From positions 1,860,001-1,924,000 of the forward strand of contig NZ_FUZZ01000001.1 of assembly GCF_900168065.1 (NCBI RefSeq): 64,000 nt of DNA, written 5' to 3'. Below the pieces are notes generated by a model, which saw only the letters and a program-made list of their open reading frames with translations, was not told the origin of the DNA and ran no database searches. The position numbers and the translations under genes are program-made. The DNA comes from Chitinophaga ginsengisegetis. Lineage in GTDB: Bacteria > Bacteroidota > Bacteroidia > Chitinophagales > Chitinophagaceae. Numbering within the stretch: the stretch's first letter is position 1; the number at the start of each line of letters is the position of its first letter. Of the stretch, positions 52,189 to 61,769 are shown piece after piece.

Positions 52189-54315
52189 TTACTTGTGCAT
52201 GCCCAGGTTGTACATGGTGAATGCCCAGATATCGGCGGCTTCATCAATCATTTTGGAAGTGGGCTTGCCTGCACCGTGCCCTGCCTGTGTTTCAATACGG
52301 ATCAGGGTTGGGTTGGGTCCGGCGTTGTCTGCCTGCAGCGTGGCTGCAAACTTAAACGAGTGCGCCGGCACTACGCGGTCGTCGTGATCTGCGGTGGTGA
52401 TCAGCGTAGCCGGGTAAGCGGTGCCGGGCTTCAGGTTATGCAGCGGCGAATATTTCAGCAGGTATTTAAACTGTTCTGCGTTGTCGCTGCTACCATATTC
52501 TACTGCCCAGGCCCATCCGATGGTGAATTTCTGAAAGCGCAGCATATCCATTACGCCTACGGCAGGCAGTGCCACCTTAAACAGTTCCGGGCGTTGTGTC
52601 ATACAGGCGCCTACCAGCAAACCACCGTTGGAACCGCCGCGGATTGCTATTTTGCCGGGATTGGTATATTTTGCTTTGATAAGATATTCGGCTGCGCCGA
52701 TAAAATCGTTGAATACGTTCTGTTTCTTTTCCATCATACCGGCCTTGTGCCAGGCTTCTCCATACTCGCTGCCGCCTCTTAACGATACCACTGCGTATAT
52801 GCCTCCCTGTTCCATGAAGTAGAGGTTGGAAACGCTGAAAGAAGGGGTCATGGCAATATTGAATCCGCCGTAGCCGTAAAGCAACACGGGGTTATTGCCA
52901 TTCAGCTGTATACCTTTCTTGTAGGAAAGGAATACGGGCACACGCTCTCCGTCGGCACTTTTAAAGAACACCTGTTTGGTTTCGTACTCTGCGGGGTTGA
53001 ATTTTACTTCCGCCTTATTATATAAGGTAGAAGCACCGGTGGCCACTTCATATTTATATACAGCGGGCGGAGTAATAAAGGAAGTATAGGTATAAAAGAA
53101 TTCCTTGTCTTCTTTTTTACTGCCAAATCCACTGGCAGTTCCAAGACCCGGCAGTTTCACTTCATGTTCCAGCTTACCTTTATAATCATATTGATACACC
53201 CTGGTAGAAGCGTCTTTCAGATAGGACAGGAATAATTTGCCGCCGGCGAGGCCCACGCCCTGGAGGGCTTCTTTCTTTTCGGGAACAATTACTTTCCAGT
53301 TGGCTTCCGCCGGGTTGGCGGGGTCTATCAGCACAATCTTATAGTTGGGCGCGTTGTGATTGGTACGCACCAGTAGTTTATCGCCGTCGTTATCTATAAC
53401 GTCCGGCTCGTTGGCGAAGCCTTTCACAAGCAAGGTAAACTCCTTTTGCGCGGGGTTCTGCAGGTCGCGGAACCACAGCTCCCGGCCGGAAGTGCCTTCC
53501 GAGGTGGAGAGGATCAGGAAGCGTTCATCTTCCGTTACGTCCACGCCGGCGTTGCGCAGCGGGTGTTCTTTATCCACATAAATCAGTTCATCCTTCTCCT
53601 GCGGATCGCCCAGGCGGTGGTAGTACACTTTCTGGAATTCATTCTTCTGGGATAGCTTGTTTTGTTCATCGGGTTTGTCGTAGCGACTGTAATAGAAGCC
53701 GTTACCTTTCCACGAGAGGCCGCTGAACTTCACCCATTCGAGTTTATCGGACAGGAGCTGGCGGGTTTCCACATCCATTACAAAACCTTCCTGCCAGTCG
53801 GATCCTGCTTTGGAGAGCAGGTAGGCAAAATGTTTCCCGTCTTTGGAGAACGACATGCTGCCCAGTGCGGTGGTGCCGGCTGCCGAGAGCTTGTTGGGGT
53901 CGAGGAAAACCTCCGGGGCGCCGCCTAAAGTGGCGGAGCGGTAAAGAATGGACTGGTTCTGCAGACCATCATTTTTAAAGAAGTAATAATAATTACCATG
54001 TTTGGTGGGGGCGCCGTTTTTGGGGTAATTCCACAATTCTTCCAGTCTTTTCCGGATTTCTGCGCGAAAAGGGATGTTGGAGAGATAGTTTTCTGTTACC
54101 TTATTCTGGGCGTCCACCCATGCTTTTGTTTCGGGGCTGTGATCGTCTTCCAGCCACCGGTAAGGATCTGCGATCTGGGTACCGTGATAGTTATCAATGG
54201 TATCCACTTTTTTTGTTTCGGGATAAGTAATCGTTTGCTGTTGCTGTGCCATTGCCTGCCCGGCGATTAAACTTACGCTCATAAAGACCCACCGTTTATT
54301 ATTTTTATTTAACAT
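52189..54315 (-). CDS. exported prolyl oligopeptidase (S9A)
   Basis: This 708-residue protein has a signal peptide ending GQAMAQQQQ. The N-terminal POP region YHGTQIADPYRWLEDDHSPET is followed by a seven-blade propeller. The C-terminal hydrolase carries IRGGSNGGLLVGACM (Ser), TADHDDRVVPAHSF (Asp) and THAGHGAGKPT-like AGHGAGKP (His). All catalytic residues are present. It cleaves short peptides after Pro, probably in the periplasm. It is a single gene with a terminator on its downstream side and diverges from pfkA. Confidence 0.95.
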   Translation of the reverse strand: MLNKNNKRWVFMSVSLIAGQAMAQQQQTITYPETKKVDTIDNYHGTQIADPYRWLEDDHSPETKAWVDAQNKVTENYLSNIPFRAEIRKRLEELWNYPKNGAPTKHGNYYYFFKNDGLQNQSILYRSATLGGAPEVFLDPNKLSAAGTTALGSMSFSKDGKHFAYLLSKAGSDWQEGFVMDVETRQLLSDKLEWVKFSGLSWKGNGFYYSRYDKPDEQNKLSQKNEFQKVYYHRLGDPQEKDELIYVDKEHPLRNAGVDVTEDERFLILSTSEGTSGRELWFRDLQNPAQKEFTLLVKGFANEPDVIDNDGDKLLVRTNHNAPNYKIVLIDPANPAEANWKVIVPEKKEALQGVGLAGGKLFLSYLKDASTRVYQYDYKGKLEHEVKLPGLGTASGFGSKKEDKEFFYTYTSFITPPAVYKYEVATGASTLYNKAEVKFNPAEYETKQVFFKSADGERVPVFLSYKKGIQLNGNNPVLLYGYGGFNIAMTPSFSVSNLYFMEQGGIYAVVSLRGGSEYGEAWHKAGMMEKKQNVFNDFIGAAEYLIKAKYTNPGKIAIRGGSNGGLLVGACMTQRPELFKVALPAVGVMDMLRFQKFTIGWAWAVEYGSSDNAEQFKYLLKYSPLHNLKPGTAYPATLITTADHDDRVVPAHSFKFAATLQADNAGPNPTLIRIETQAGHGAGKPTSKMIDEAADIWAFTMYNLGMHK

Positions 54316-54413
54316 GCGTAATATTTTTTGAAAAATTTATCTACTTTGTTTGATGGAAATTAAAAATTTAGGTTATTTCATCAGATAACAGTTAGAAAAC
54401 AATTGCAAAATGT

Positions 54414-54421
54414 TATTTTTG
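54414..54421 (+). promoter_or_regulatory. -7 promoter element of pfkA (TATTTTTG)
   Basis: An exact TAnnTTTG match, 32 bases upstream of the pfkA ATG, in the divergent region with the prolyl oligopeptidase gene. Confidence 0.45.
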
Positions 54422-54453
54422 TGCGCCTTTAAGATATTTTTTTAGCAATTTAT

Positions 54454-55434
54454 ATGAAAAAACTGAACAACATTGCAGTCCTTACATCGGGAGGAGATGC
54501 TCCTGGCATGAACGCCGCCGTTCGTGCCGTTGTAAGAACGGGCATTTATCATCAGCTGAATGTGTATGGCATTATGTACGGCTATAGGGGAATGTTGAAG
54601 AACGAGATCTTCCCAATGGAGTCAAAGTCCGTTGCCAACATTATTCAGCGCGGAGGCACCATATTGAAGACCGCCCGGTGCAAAGAGTTCTATGAATATG
54701 AAGGGCGAAAAATGGCTTACGAAAATCTGAAAAAACACAACATTGACGGGCTGGTAGTAATTGGTGGAGACGGCTCGTTTAATGGTGCGCAAAAGTTCAG
54801 CCAGGAATTTGATATTCCGTGTATAGGCTTGCCTGGTACTATTGACAAGGACATTGCAGGAACTGATTCTACGATTGGATTTGATACTGCTGTGAATACA
54901 GCGGTGGAAGCTATCGACAAAATCAGGGACACTGCCGATGCGCATGACCGTTTGTTTGTAATTGAGGTAATGGGGCGCGACGCCGGTTACATTGCATTAC
55001 ACAGCGGCATTTCCACCGGTGCGGAGCACATATTGCTGCCTGAGCGCAAAACCGAAGTAAATGACATTATTGAAGAACTGCAGGCAAACGAACGCCGCAG
55101 AAAACTGGTTAACCTGATTGTAGTGGCCGAAGGCGATGAAACCGGCGGTGCTACTGAAGTTGGTCGTATCATTAAAGAAAGGTGCCCACAACTGGATACC
55201 CGGGTAAGTATCCTCGGACATATCCAGCGTGGCGGCGCTCCCACCTGCACAGATCGTATTCTGGCCAGCCGTCTGGGCTATGCAGCCGTAGATGCCCTTC
55301 TCGAAGGCATCCACAATGTAATGATCGGTGTTGTCAACGACAAGATCCATTACACTCCTCTTGATAAAGCTGTAAAAGCCAAACAGGAAATTGACCCCGA
55401 ATGGTTTAAGATTGTTAAAATTCTTGCGAGTTAA
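54454..55434 (+). CDS. pfkA: ATP-dependent 6-phosphofructokinase
   Basis: This 326-residue glycolytic enzyme phosphorylates fructose 6-phosphate. Motifs are TSGGDAPGMNAAVRAVVR, GGDGSFNGA (ATP-type GGDGS rather than GGDDS of the pyrophosphate enzymes), PGTIDKDIAGTDSTIGFDTA with the catalytic Asp, MGRDAGYIALHSGI, and LGHIQRGGAPTCTDR. Length equals bacterial PfkA. pyk follows after 12 bases, forming a two-gene glycolysis operon that couples the two main control steps of the pathway. Confidence 0.97.
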   Translation: MKKLNNIAVLTSGGDAPGMNAAVRAVVRTGIYHQLNVYGIMYGYRGMLKNEIFPMESKSVANIIQRGGTILKTARCKEFYEYEGRKMAYENLKKHNIDGLVVIGGDGSFNGAQKFSQEFDIPCIGLPGTIDKDIAGTDSTIGFDTAVNTAVEAIDKIRDTADAHDRLFVIEVMGRDAGYIALHSGISTGAEHILLPERKTEVNDIIEELQANERRRKLVNLIVVAEGDETGGATEVGRIIKERCPQLDTRVSILGHIQRGGAPTCTDRILASRLGYAAVDALLEGIHNVMIGVVNDKIHYTPLDKAVKAKQEIDPEWFKIVKILAS

Positions 55435-55446
55435 AAAATTAGACTT

Positions 55447-56934
55447 ATGAGTACAAAGGATCTTTCGAAATACTATCACAAGCAGATGGATAACGCTGCG
55501 GGTAGAGAGCACTCTTCGCACAAAACAAAAATCGTGGCCACTGTTGGCCCGGCATGCGATACCTATGAAGGCTTACTGACATTGGTGAAAGCCGGCGTTA
55601 ACGTTTTCCGCCTCAACTTTTCACACGGCTCGCACGAAGATAAACTGCGGATTATTGAATATATCCGCCAGATCAATAAAACAGAACCATACACAGTAGC
55701 CATCCTGGCCGATTTGCAGGGACCAAAACTGCGTGTGGGTGAAATCGAAAACAATGCGCTCCCGCTGAAGAAAGGTGATATCCTCACTTTCGTAAACGAA
55801 AAGCTGGTGGGCAACATGGAAAAAATTTACGTTTCCTACCCTGACCTGTACAAAGATCTTAGAGTTGGCCAGAAAATTCTGCTGGACGACGGTAAAATCG
55901 AGACAATTGTAAAAGAAATCACTGCCAGCGGCGAAATCAAAGCTGAAGTTTCCCTGCCAGGTGTATTGTCTTCCAAAAAAGGCTTTAACCTCCCGGATAC
56001 CAAAATCTCCCTCCCGGCGCTGACAGATAAAGATATTATCGACCTGGAATTCATCATCGACCAGGAATGCGACTGGGTAGCGCTCTCCTTTGTAAGAAGC
56101 GTAAAAGACCTGGCTGTATTACGCAAACGCCTGGAAGCACGTAATTCTAAAATGAAGGTGATCTCTAAAATTGAGAAACCTGAAGCTATCCAGAACCTGA
56201 AAGAAATTATCTGGGAAAGTGATGGCGTGATGATTGCCCGCGGTGACCTCGGTGTGGAACTGCCGGTAGAGCAGATCCCGATGATCCAGAAAGATATCAT
56301 CCGCAAGTGCATTCACCGTGCAAAACCCGTTATCGTGGCTACACAGATGATGGAAAGCATGATGGACCGTACCCGTCCAAACCGTAGTGAAATCACCGAC
56401 GTGGCAAACGCTGTACTGGAAGGTGCTGATGCGGTAATGCTGAGCGGCGAAACCGCTACCGGTATGTTCCCGGAACTGGTTATCCAGACCATGAATAAAA
56501 TTATCCAGGAAGTGGAAAAAGAAGCGATCATTTACAACCGTAACCTGATCCCTCACCGTCACTCTCCTACCTTCCTCAGCGATGCACTGTGCTACAACGC
56601 CTGTAAAATTGCGGAAGACCTGGACGCTGATGCCCTCATTGGTATGACCCAGAGCGGTTACACCGGCTTTATGCTGAGTAGCTACCGCCCACGCAGCCCG
56701 CTCTATATCTTCACCAAAGAAAGATCACTGGTAAATCAGCTGAGCCTGAGCTGGGGCGTACGCGCTTTCTACTACGAAGAAGAAGAAAGCCTGGATGATA
56801 TCGTATTCGATCAGATCAATATCCTGAAAGAAAGAGGATTCATCAAGTCAGGAGATGTAGCCGTTAACACCGGTAGCACCCCTGTTAAAGAACACCTGCC
56901 AACAAACATGCTGAAGATCACGAAAGTGGACTAA
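55447..56934 (+). CDS. pyk: pyruvate kinase
   Basis: This 495-residue enzyme transfers phosphate from phosphoenolpyruvate to ADP. It begins with a ~24-residue extension before KTKIVATVGPACDT. Motifs are FRLNFSHGSHED, VISKIEKPEAIQNL with the catalytic Lys, MIARGDLGVELPVEQIP and TQMMESMMDRTRPNRSEITD. The C-terminal regulatory domain (from ~360) is complete, with an effector-type GMTQSGYTGFMLSSYRP. It follows pfkA by 12 bases. A terminator lies at 56954-56993. Confidence 0.97.
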   Translation: MSTKDLSKYYHKQMDNAAGREHSSHKTKIVATVGPACDTYEGLLTLVKAGVNVFRLNFSHGSHEDKLRIIEYIRQINKTEPYTVAILADLQGPKLRVGEIENNALPLKKGDILTFVNEKLVGNMEKIYVSYPDLYKDLRVGQKILLDDGKIETIVKEITASGEIKAEVSLPGVLSSKKGFNLPDTKISLPALTDKDIIDLEFIIDQECDWVALSFVRSVKDLAVLRKRLEARNSKMKVISKIEKPEAIQNLKEIIWESDGVMIARGDLGVELPVEQIPMIQKDIIRKCIHRAKPVIVATQMMESMMDRTRPNRSEITDVANAVLEGADAVMLSGETATGMFPELVIQTMNKIIQEVEKEAIIYNRNLIPHRHSPTFLSDALCYNACKIAEDLDADALIGMTQSGYTGFMLSSYRPRSPLYIFTKERSLVNQLSLSWGVRAFYYEEEESLDDIVFDQINILKERGFIKSGDVAVNTGSTPVKEHLPTNMLKITKVD

Positions 56935-56953
56935 TAAGCTATAAGGATTTAGT

Positions 56954-56993
56954 AAAGCGGCGGAGAGGAAGTTCCTTTCCGCCGCTTTTTTTT
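56954..56993 (+). terminator. terminator of the pfkA-pyk operon
   Basis: An 11-bp outer stem (56954-56964 with 56978-56988), with the inner part also able to pair, is followed by eight T in total. It starts 20 bases after the pyk stop and abuts the convergent MFS gene end. Confidence 0.8.
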
Positions 56994-58167
56994 AAGCAGT
57001 AACCGCTCCTTTCGTTTTTTTATACGTGCCCAGGTAAATGATCAGGGCAATAGTGATCAGTGCAGTACCGGCCACGCATACACCATTCCATTGCGCAAAA
57101 GACCATACCCACAACCCGATGCCGGAACCAAGTGACGTACCAATAAAGCTGGTTGTCATAAATACCGTGTTCAAACGGTTCCTTGCATCCGGTAACAACG
57201 TGTAGATGCGGGTTTGATTGGATACATGTATGCCCTGCAAACCGAGATCAATGGCGATGATACCAATGATAATACCTATAATATTGGCTTTGAAAATATA
57301 GAAGAGAAAATAACCGAGAAACAAAAAGATGATGCCATAACCAACAGCAATACGCGGATTCTTTTTATCTGCAATCCGTCCTACCAATGGAGCGCCCAAA
57401 GCGCCGGCAGCAGCTGCAAGTCCCATTAATCCGATCTGTTCGCTGGTATATTTAAAAGGAGCATCTGATAATAAAAACACCACCGTTGTCCAGAACATGC
57501 CAAACATGCCGAAGCAACAGGCATTAATAGCGGAAGCCTCTCTCAATACCGGCTGTTCTTTGATCAGCGTAAGCAAAGATTTCATCAGGTCGCCGTAACT
57601 TCCTTTAAAATTCGGTTTACTCGAAGGAAAGGAAACGATCATGATTACCGCCAGCAAAGCACTGATACCGGCAGCTATCCAGAACATGGCCCGCCATCCG
57701 AAATGATGCCCTACTACGCCGCTGAGCGTACGGGATAATAAGATACCCACAAGTAAGCCACTCATAATAGTACCAATCACTTTACCACGACTTGCAGGAT
57801 CAGAAAGGCCCGCCGCCAGTGGCAATATCAGCTGCGGCACTACCGAAGTAAAGCCAATCAGCAAACCCGTAATTTTCAGCATGGTGATGTTTACAGACTC
57901 CGCAGCTGCCACCAACGCCACTACCGCCGCCAGTGTCATCACTACGATCTGCCACTTGCGCTCCAGTTTGTCGCCCAGCGGCACACAAAATAACAGGCCC
58001 AGCGCATATCCAACCTGCGTAAAAAATGTGACCTGTCCTGCGTTACTTTCGGATACGCCAAATTCGTCGCTCATCAACACCAGTAAAGGCTGGCTGTAAT
58101 AAATATTGGCAACGATCAGCCCTGTGCAAAGGGCCATTATCATGATATTCCATCTGCTAAGCGCCAT
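56992..58167 (-). CDS. major facilitator superfamily transporter
   Basis: This 391-residue inner-membrane transporter has 12 hydrophobic segments. The MFS loop motif after helix 2 is GLLFCVPLGDKLERK. The first half also has VPQLILPLAAGLSDPASRGK, an ordinary drug/metabolite exporter pattern (DHA1-like). No substrate can be deduced. It is read away from gabD, and its own -7 element is at 58194-58201. The end overlaps the tail of the pyk terminator. Confidence 0.9.
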   Translation of the reverse strand: MALSRWNIMIMALCTGLIVANIYYSQPLLVLMSDEFGVSESNAGQVTFFTQVGYALGLLFCVPLGDKLERKWQIVVMTLAAVVALVAAAESVNITMLKITGLLIGFTSVVPQLILPLAAGLSDPASRGKVIGTIMSGLLVGILLSRTLSGVVGHHFGWRAMFWIAAGISALLAVIMIVSFPSSKPNFKGSYGDLMKSLLTLIKEQPVLREASAINACCFGMFGMFWTTVVFLLSDAPFKYTSEQIGLMGLAAAAGALGAPLVGRIADKKNPRIAVGYGIIFLFLGYFLFYIFKANIIGIIIGIIAIDLGLQGIHVSNQTRIYTLLPDARNRLNTVFMTTSFIGTSLGSGIGLWVWSFAQWNGVCVAGTALITIALIIYLGTYKKTKGAVTA

Positions 58168-58193
58168 AAAATTGTACTGTTTTCCGAGAGATG

Positions 58194-58201
58194 CAAAGAT
58201 A
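58194..58201 (-). promoter_or_regulatory. -7 promoter element of the MFS gene (TATCTTTG on minus strand)
   Basis: An exact TAnnTTTG match on the minus strand, 26 bases upstream of the MFS ATG. Confidence 0.45.
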
Positions 58202-58246
58202 GCCTTTTCGTGTTTAGCAGTTACGCTTTAGCTTTTAAGACGAGCT

Positions 58247-58269
58247 TTTACCGGAAAACGGTAAATTTG
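58247..58269 (+). promoter_or_regulatory. gabD promoter -7 element overlapping a palindromic operator
   Basis: TTTACCG at 58247-58253 and CGGTAAA at 58259-58265 form a perfect dyad with a GAAAA centre. The right half overlaps the -7 element TAAATTTG at 58262-58269. The layout predicts transcription from ~58276, 28 bases before the gabD ATG, and repressor-type control. Confidence 0.6.
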
Positions 58270-58303
58270 TCTGACTATTCACGCACAGCTAAATGCTATA
58301 AGT

Positions 58304-59659
58304 ATGTTTACAAGCATCAATCCATTTACGCAGGAAACCATCGCTGTATATACAGCACACACACCGGAAGAAATAGAGCAAAAATTGCAGCTGGGTCATA
58401 AAGCTTACCGGGAGTTATTACAGATTCCCCTGGAACAACGCCGGCAATGGATGATGCAGGTAGCGCAATCCATGAAAGACAATGCAGATGAACATGCCGC
58501 GCTGATCACACAGGAAATGGGAAAAACGCTGAAAGAAGCACGGGCCGAAGTATTGAAATGCGCTACCTCCGCAGAATATTATGCGGAAAATATCGTGGAA
58601 ATGCTGGCACACAAACCTATTGGTTCGGACGCGTATAAAAGTTATGTATCGTACGAACCCAAAGGAATTATCCTGGCCATTATGCCCTGGAACTTCCCCT
58701 ACTGGCAGGTATTCCGCTTTGCTATTCCCAATATCCTCGCCGGTAACACCGGCATACTGAAACATGCCAGCAATGTAAGCGGCTGCGCACTGGCCATCGA
58801 AAAAATCTTCTCTGAAAGTAATTTTCCCGCCGGTACTTTCCAGTCGTTACTCATATCTTCCAAAGATATAGAACCCGTTATCGCAGATCCCCGTGTGCAG
58901 GGCGTTACCCTTACCGGCAGTACGCCCGCAGGTAAAAGTGTAGCTGCGCTTGCCGGGAAATACATTAAGAAAACGGTACTGGAGCTGGGTGGCAGCGATC
59001 CTTTTATTGTATTGAAAGATGCCGACCTCGAAGCCGCCGCTAAAACAGCAGTACAGGGCCGTATGCAAAACGCTGGTCAGTCGTGCATTGCCGCAAAACG
59101 GTGGATCGTAGAAAAAGATATTGTTCCTGCGTTTACTGCGGAAGTAAAACGGATTTTACAGGACCTCAAACAGGGAGATCCCACACAGGAAAGCACACAA
59201 ATGGGCCCGATGGCCCGCCCCGACCTGGCAGAGGAGCTGGCCAAACAATTACAGGACTCTGTTAACCAGGGCGCAAAGCTGGAGTTGGGTGGCACGCATG
59301 AAGGCTGTAACTTTGCACCTACCCTGCTTACCGGGGTTACCAACAAAATGACTGCTTTCAAAGAAGAAACCTTTGGTCCGCTGGCAGTGATCATCGAAGC
59401 TGCAGATGAAGCGGATGCTATTGCACTGGCCAATGAAACGGAATTTGGACTGGGCGCAGCACTGTGGACCAGCGATCTCGACAAAGCGGCACAACTGGCC
59501 ACACAGATAGAAAGCGGCAACGTATTTATTAATGCGATGGTTCGCTCCGATGCACGCTTACCTTTCGGCGGCGTAAAGCAATCGGGCTACGGACGGGAGC
59601 TATCACTGGAAGGCACACACGAATTTCTGAATGTAAAGACTGTCTATATACAACAATAA
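58304..59659 (+). CDS. gabD: NAD(P)-dependent succinate-semialdehyde dehydrogenase (aldehyde dehydrogenase family)
   Basis: This 451-residue aldehyde dehydrogenase has the catalytic Cys in NAGQSCIAAKRW and the catalytic Glu in VLELGGSDPFIVL. The early PWNFPYWQVFRFAIPNILAG and the C-terminal RLPFGGVKQSGYGRELSLEG are also present. The length and lack of an extended oligomerisation tail match the 'Sad-like' short SSADH class. It oxidises succinate semialdehyde or a similar aldehyde. It is first in a three-gene operon with coaA (9 bases) and a Crp-type gene (0 bases). Confidence 0.9.
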   Translation: MFTSINPFTQETIAVYTAHTPEEIEQKLQLGHKAYRELLQIPLEQRRQWMMQVAQSMKDNADEHAALITQEMGKTLKEARAEVLKCATSAEYYAENIVEMLAHKPIGSDAYKSYVSYEPKGIILAIMPWNFPYWQVFRFAIPNILAGNTGILKHASNVSGCALAIEKIFSESNFPAGTFQSLLISSKDIEPVIADPRVQGVTLTGSTPAGKSVAALAGKYIKKTVLELGGSDPFIVLKDADLEAAAKTAVQGRMQNAGQSCIAAKRWIVEKDIVPAFTAEVKRILQDLKQGDPTQESTQMGPMARPDLAEELAKQLQDSVNQGAKLELGGTHEGCNFAPTLLTGVTNKMTAFKEETFGPLAVIIEAADEADAIALANETEFGLGAALWTSDLDKAAQLATQIESGNVFINAMVRSDARLPFGGVKQSGYGRELSLEGTHEFLNVKTVYIQQ

Positions 59660-59668
59660 AGCACTGGA

Positions 59669-60625
59669 ATGACCACCTCTCTGAAACGCGACCGCTATAC
59701 TCCCTATATCAGTTTCTCCCGTAAAGAATGGGCAGAAAGAAGCGATGATGCCATGCTGCAACTACAGGATTATGACCTGGAAGCATTGCACGGCATGAAC
59801 GAACCACTCACACAGGAAGAAATAACACAGGTATATCTTCCGCTGGCACATCTGCTCAACTTATATGTAACAGCATCGCAACAACTGCATACCGCCACCA
59901 GCAATTTTCTCAGCAGCCAGGTACATAAAGTGCCTTATATTATTGGCATCGCCGGAAGCGTGGCCGTTGGAAAAAGTACCACCGCCAGGGTGTTACAGAA
60001 ATTATTACAGGCATGGCCCAATCATCCGCGGGTAGACCTGGTAACAACGGACGGTTTTCTGTATCCCAACAAAATACTGGAAGCCAATAATATCATGAAC
60101 AGAAAAGGCTTCCCGGAAAGTTATGATATCAAAAGACTGATCCACTTCCTGGCAGATGTAAAATCAGGCAAAGAAAAGGTAGCAGCGCCGCTGTATTCCC
60201 ATCTCGAATACGATATCCTGCCGGGCCAGCTGCAATGGATTGAGCAACCCGATATTGTAATTGTAGAAGGCGTGAATGTGTTACAGGTTCGTCACCGTCA
60301 GCAACAAAAAGATCCCGCTGTATTCGTATCCGATTTCTTTGACTTCAGCATTTATGTAGACGCTGCAGAAAAAGATATCCGCAAGTGGTACATTGCGCGC
60401 TTTGAAACCCTGCGCAGAACTGCTTTTCAGAGCCCGGAGTCTTTTTTCCACCGTTATGCACACCTTTCTGATGCTGCCACTATTGAGTTGGCCACACAAA
60501 TATGGGACGATATCAACAAGCCTAACCTGGAACAAAATATTGCGCCTACCCGCTACCGCGCCAGCCTGATCCTGGAAAAAGGTCATCATCATTTCGTTCA
60601 ATCCATTCAATTGAGGAAGACCTGA
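59669..60625 (+). CDS. coaA: pantothenate kinase, type I
   Basis: This 318-residue cytoplasmic enzyme commits pantothenate to coenzyme A. The P-loop reads [17 protein letters not shown] (~91-107). Other marks are [16 protein letters not shown], the substrate loop [10 protein letters not shown] and [21 protein letters not shown]. The length is that of E. coli CoaA, and the feedback-binding residues seem present. The stop TGA is immediately followed by the ATG of the Crp-family gene. Confidence 0.96.
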   Translation: MTTSLKRDRYTPYISFSRKEWAERSDDAMLQLQDYDLEALHGMNEPLTQEEITQVYLPLAHLLNLYVTASQQLHTATSNFLSSQVHKVPYIIGIAGSVAVGKSTTARVLQKLLQAWPNHPRVDLVTTDGFLYPNKILEANNIMNRKGFPESYDIKRLIHFLADVKSGKEKVAAPLYSHLEYDILPGQLQWIEQPDIVIVEGVNVLQVRHRQQQKDPAVFVSDFFDFSIYVDAAEKDIRKWYIARFETLRRTAFQSPESFFHRYAHLSDAATIELATQIWDDINKPNLEQNIAPTRYRASLILEKGHHHFVQSIQLRKT

Positions 60626-61204
60626 ATGCAAGGCACAGAAATTATCCGGCAACAGCTGCAGGCACTGCTGCAGGAACCAATAGTTCACTGGGAACTGTTT
60701 AAAGCCATCCTGCAGCCGGTAACTTTTCCGGCAGGCGATCACCTGTCGGAAGCCGGTAAAACTGCCAACGCCATTTATTATATTGAAGAAGGAGTAGTGC
60801 GGGTATATACCCTCCACGACGGTAAAGACATCAGTATGGACTTTGCCTTTCCACACAACTTCACTACTTCTTATGCCTCTTTCATTACACAAAAGCCCGC
60901 TGCGGTTAGTTTACAGGCGGTTACGCCGGTAAGTGGATACGCCTGTTATTATGCTGATCTGCAACAGTTGTATCGCACCTCCCACCAGGCGGAGAAGATC
61001 GGGCGACTGATAGCCGAGCAGCAATACCTGCGGAAATACAACCGGGAACTATCCTTCCTGCAGTACTCCGCACAGGAGCGGTATACGCAGCTGCTGCACG
61101 AACACCCGGAAGTTGTGCAGCATATTCCTGTCAAACAAATTGCTTCCTACCTGGGAATTGAGCCGGAGAGTTTAAGCCGGATCAGGAAAAAAAGAAGCAC
61201 CTGA
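60626..61204 (+). CDS. Crp/Fnr-family transcriptional regulator
   Basis: This 192-residue regulator has a cyclic-nucleotide-binding-like beta-barrel (~30-115; PAGDHLSEAGKTANAIYYIE and GVVRVYTLHDGKDISMDF) and a C-terminal HTH with IPVKQIASYLGIEPESLSR. No cysteines for an Fe-S cluster are clustered at the N terminus, so it is not an Fnr/Anr type. The ligand is unknown. The gene begins directly at the coaA stop and may control its own operon or the DoxX-like gene downstream. Confidence 0.9.
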   Translation: MQGTEIIRQQLQALLQEPIVHWELFKAILQPVTFPAGDHLSEAGKTANAIYYIEEGVVRVYTLHDGKDISMDFAFPHNFTTSYASFITQKPAAVSLQAVTPVSGYACYYADLQQLYRTSHQAEKIGRLIAEQQYLRKYNRELSFLQYSAQERYTQLLHEHPEVVQHIPVKQIASYLGIEPESLSRIRKKRST

Positions 61205-61221
61205 GTTGCTCCCTCTCCATT

Positions 61222-61239
61222 AACTAACATTTGTTAGTT
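61222..61239. promoter_or_regulatory. 18-bp perfect palindrome upstream of the DoxX-like gene
   Basis: AACTAACA at 61222-61229 and TGTTAGTT at 61232-61239 are perfect reverse complements around TT, 48 bases before the ATG at 61287 and 18 bases after the Crp-gene stop. The size and symmetry look like a repressor operator (TetR/MarR-like). Confidence 0.55.
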
Positions 61240-61286
61240 TTATTCCTCCGGAAGATGTGGATCTTTGAGTCCTAAAAAATATACAA

Positions 61287-61733
61287 ATGGCTTTCTTTTC
61301 CGGGTTATGCAGCATTGCCCTCTTATTACTGGCGATTGGTTATATCTTCCAGATTCCGCTGTTACAGCAACTCCCTGCGGATGCCCGTATATCCGCTGCC
61401 GTTATGTTTCTCATGATAGGGGTTACGCATCTGCTCAAACCACGCAAGCTTACTTATATGATTGAAGGAATGATCCCGTACCCTTTATTCATGGTGCTGT
61501 TTACCGGGGCGCTGGAAATACTGCTGGGTGCAGGTTTGCTGTTTCCTGCTACACAATATTATGCCGGATGGGGATTAATAATACTCCTGGTAGCCATGTT
61601 TCCCGCCAACATCCGCGTGGCAGTGCTGAACTTACCGGCGCCTGGTGGATTACCTTCAAAACCCTGGTACATATGGAGCCGCTTATTATTTCAACCTGTT
61701 TATATTTTATGGATATGGTGGGCCATCAATTAA
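61287..61733 (+). CDS. DoxX-like small membrane protein
   Basis: This 148-residue protein has four hydrophobic segments (LCSIALLLLAIGYIFQI; AAVMFLMIGVTHLLKP; YPLFMVLFTGALEILLGAGL; GWGLIILLVAMFPANI) and a final LLFQPVYILWIWWAI. Topology and the FTGALEILLGAGLLFP motif match DoxX-like proteins. The function is unknown. It sits downstream of the palindrome and 36 bases ahead of the metallo-beta-lactamase-fold gene, probably the same operon. Confidence 0.8.
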   Translation: MAFFSGLCSIALLLLAIGYIFQIPLLQQLPADARISAAVMFLMIGVTHLLKPRKLTYMIEGMIPYPLFMVLFTGALEILLGAGLLFPATQYYAGWGLIILLVAMFPANIRVAVLNLPAPGGLPSKPWYIWSRLLFQPVYILWIWWAIN

Positions 61734-61769
61734 TCAATAACTTTATGCCATGCTATAAAAAATTTAACC

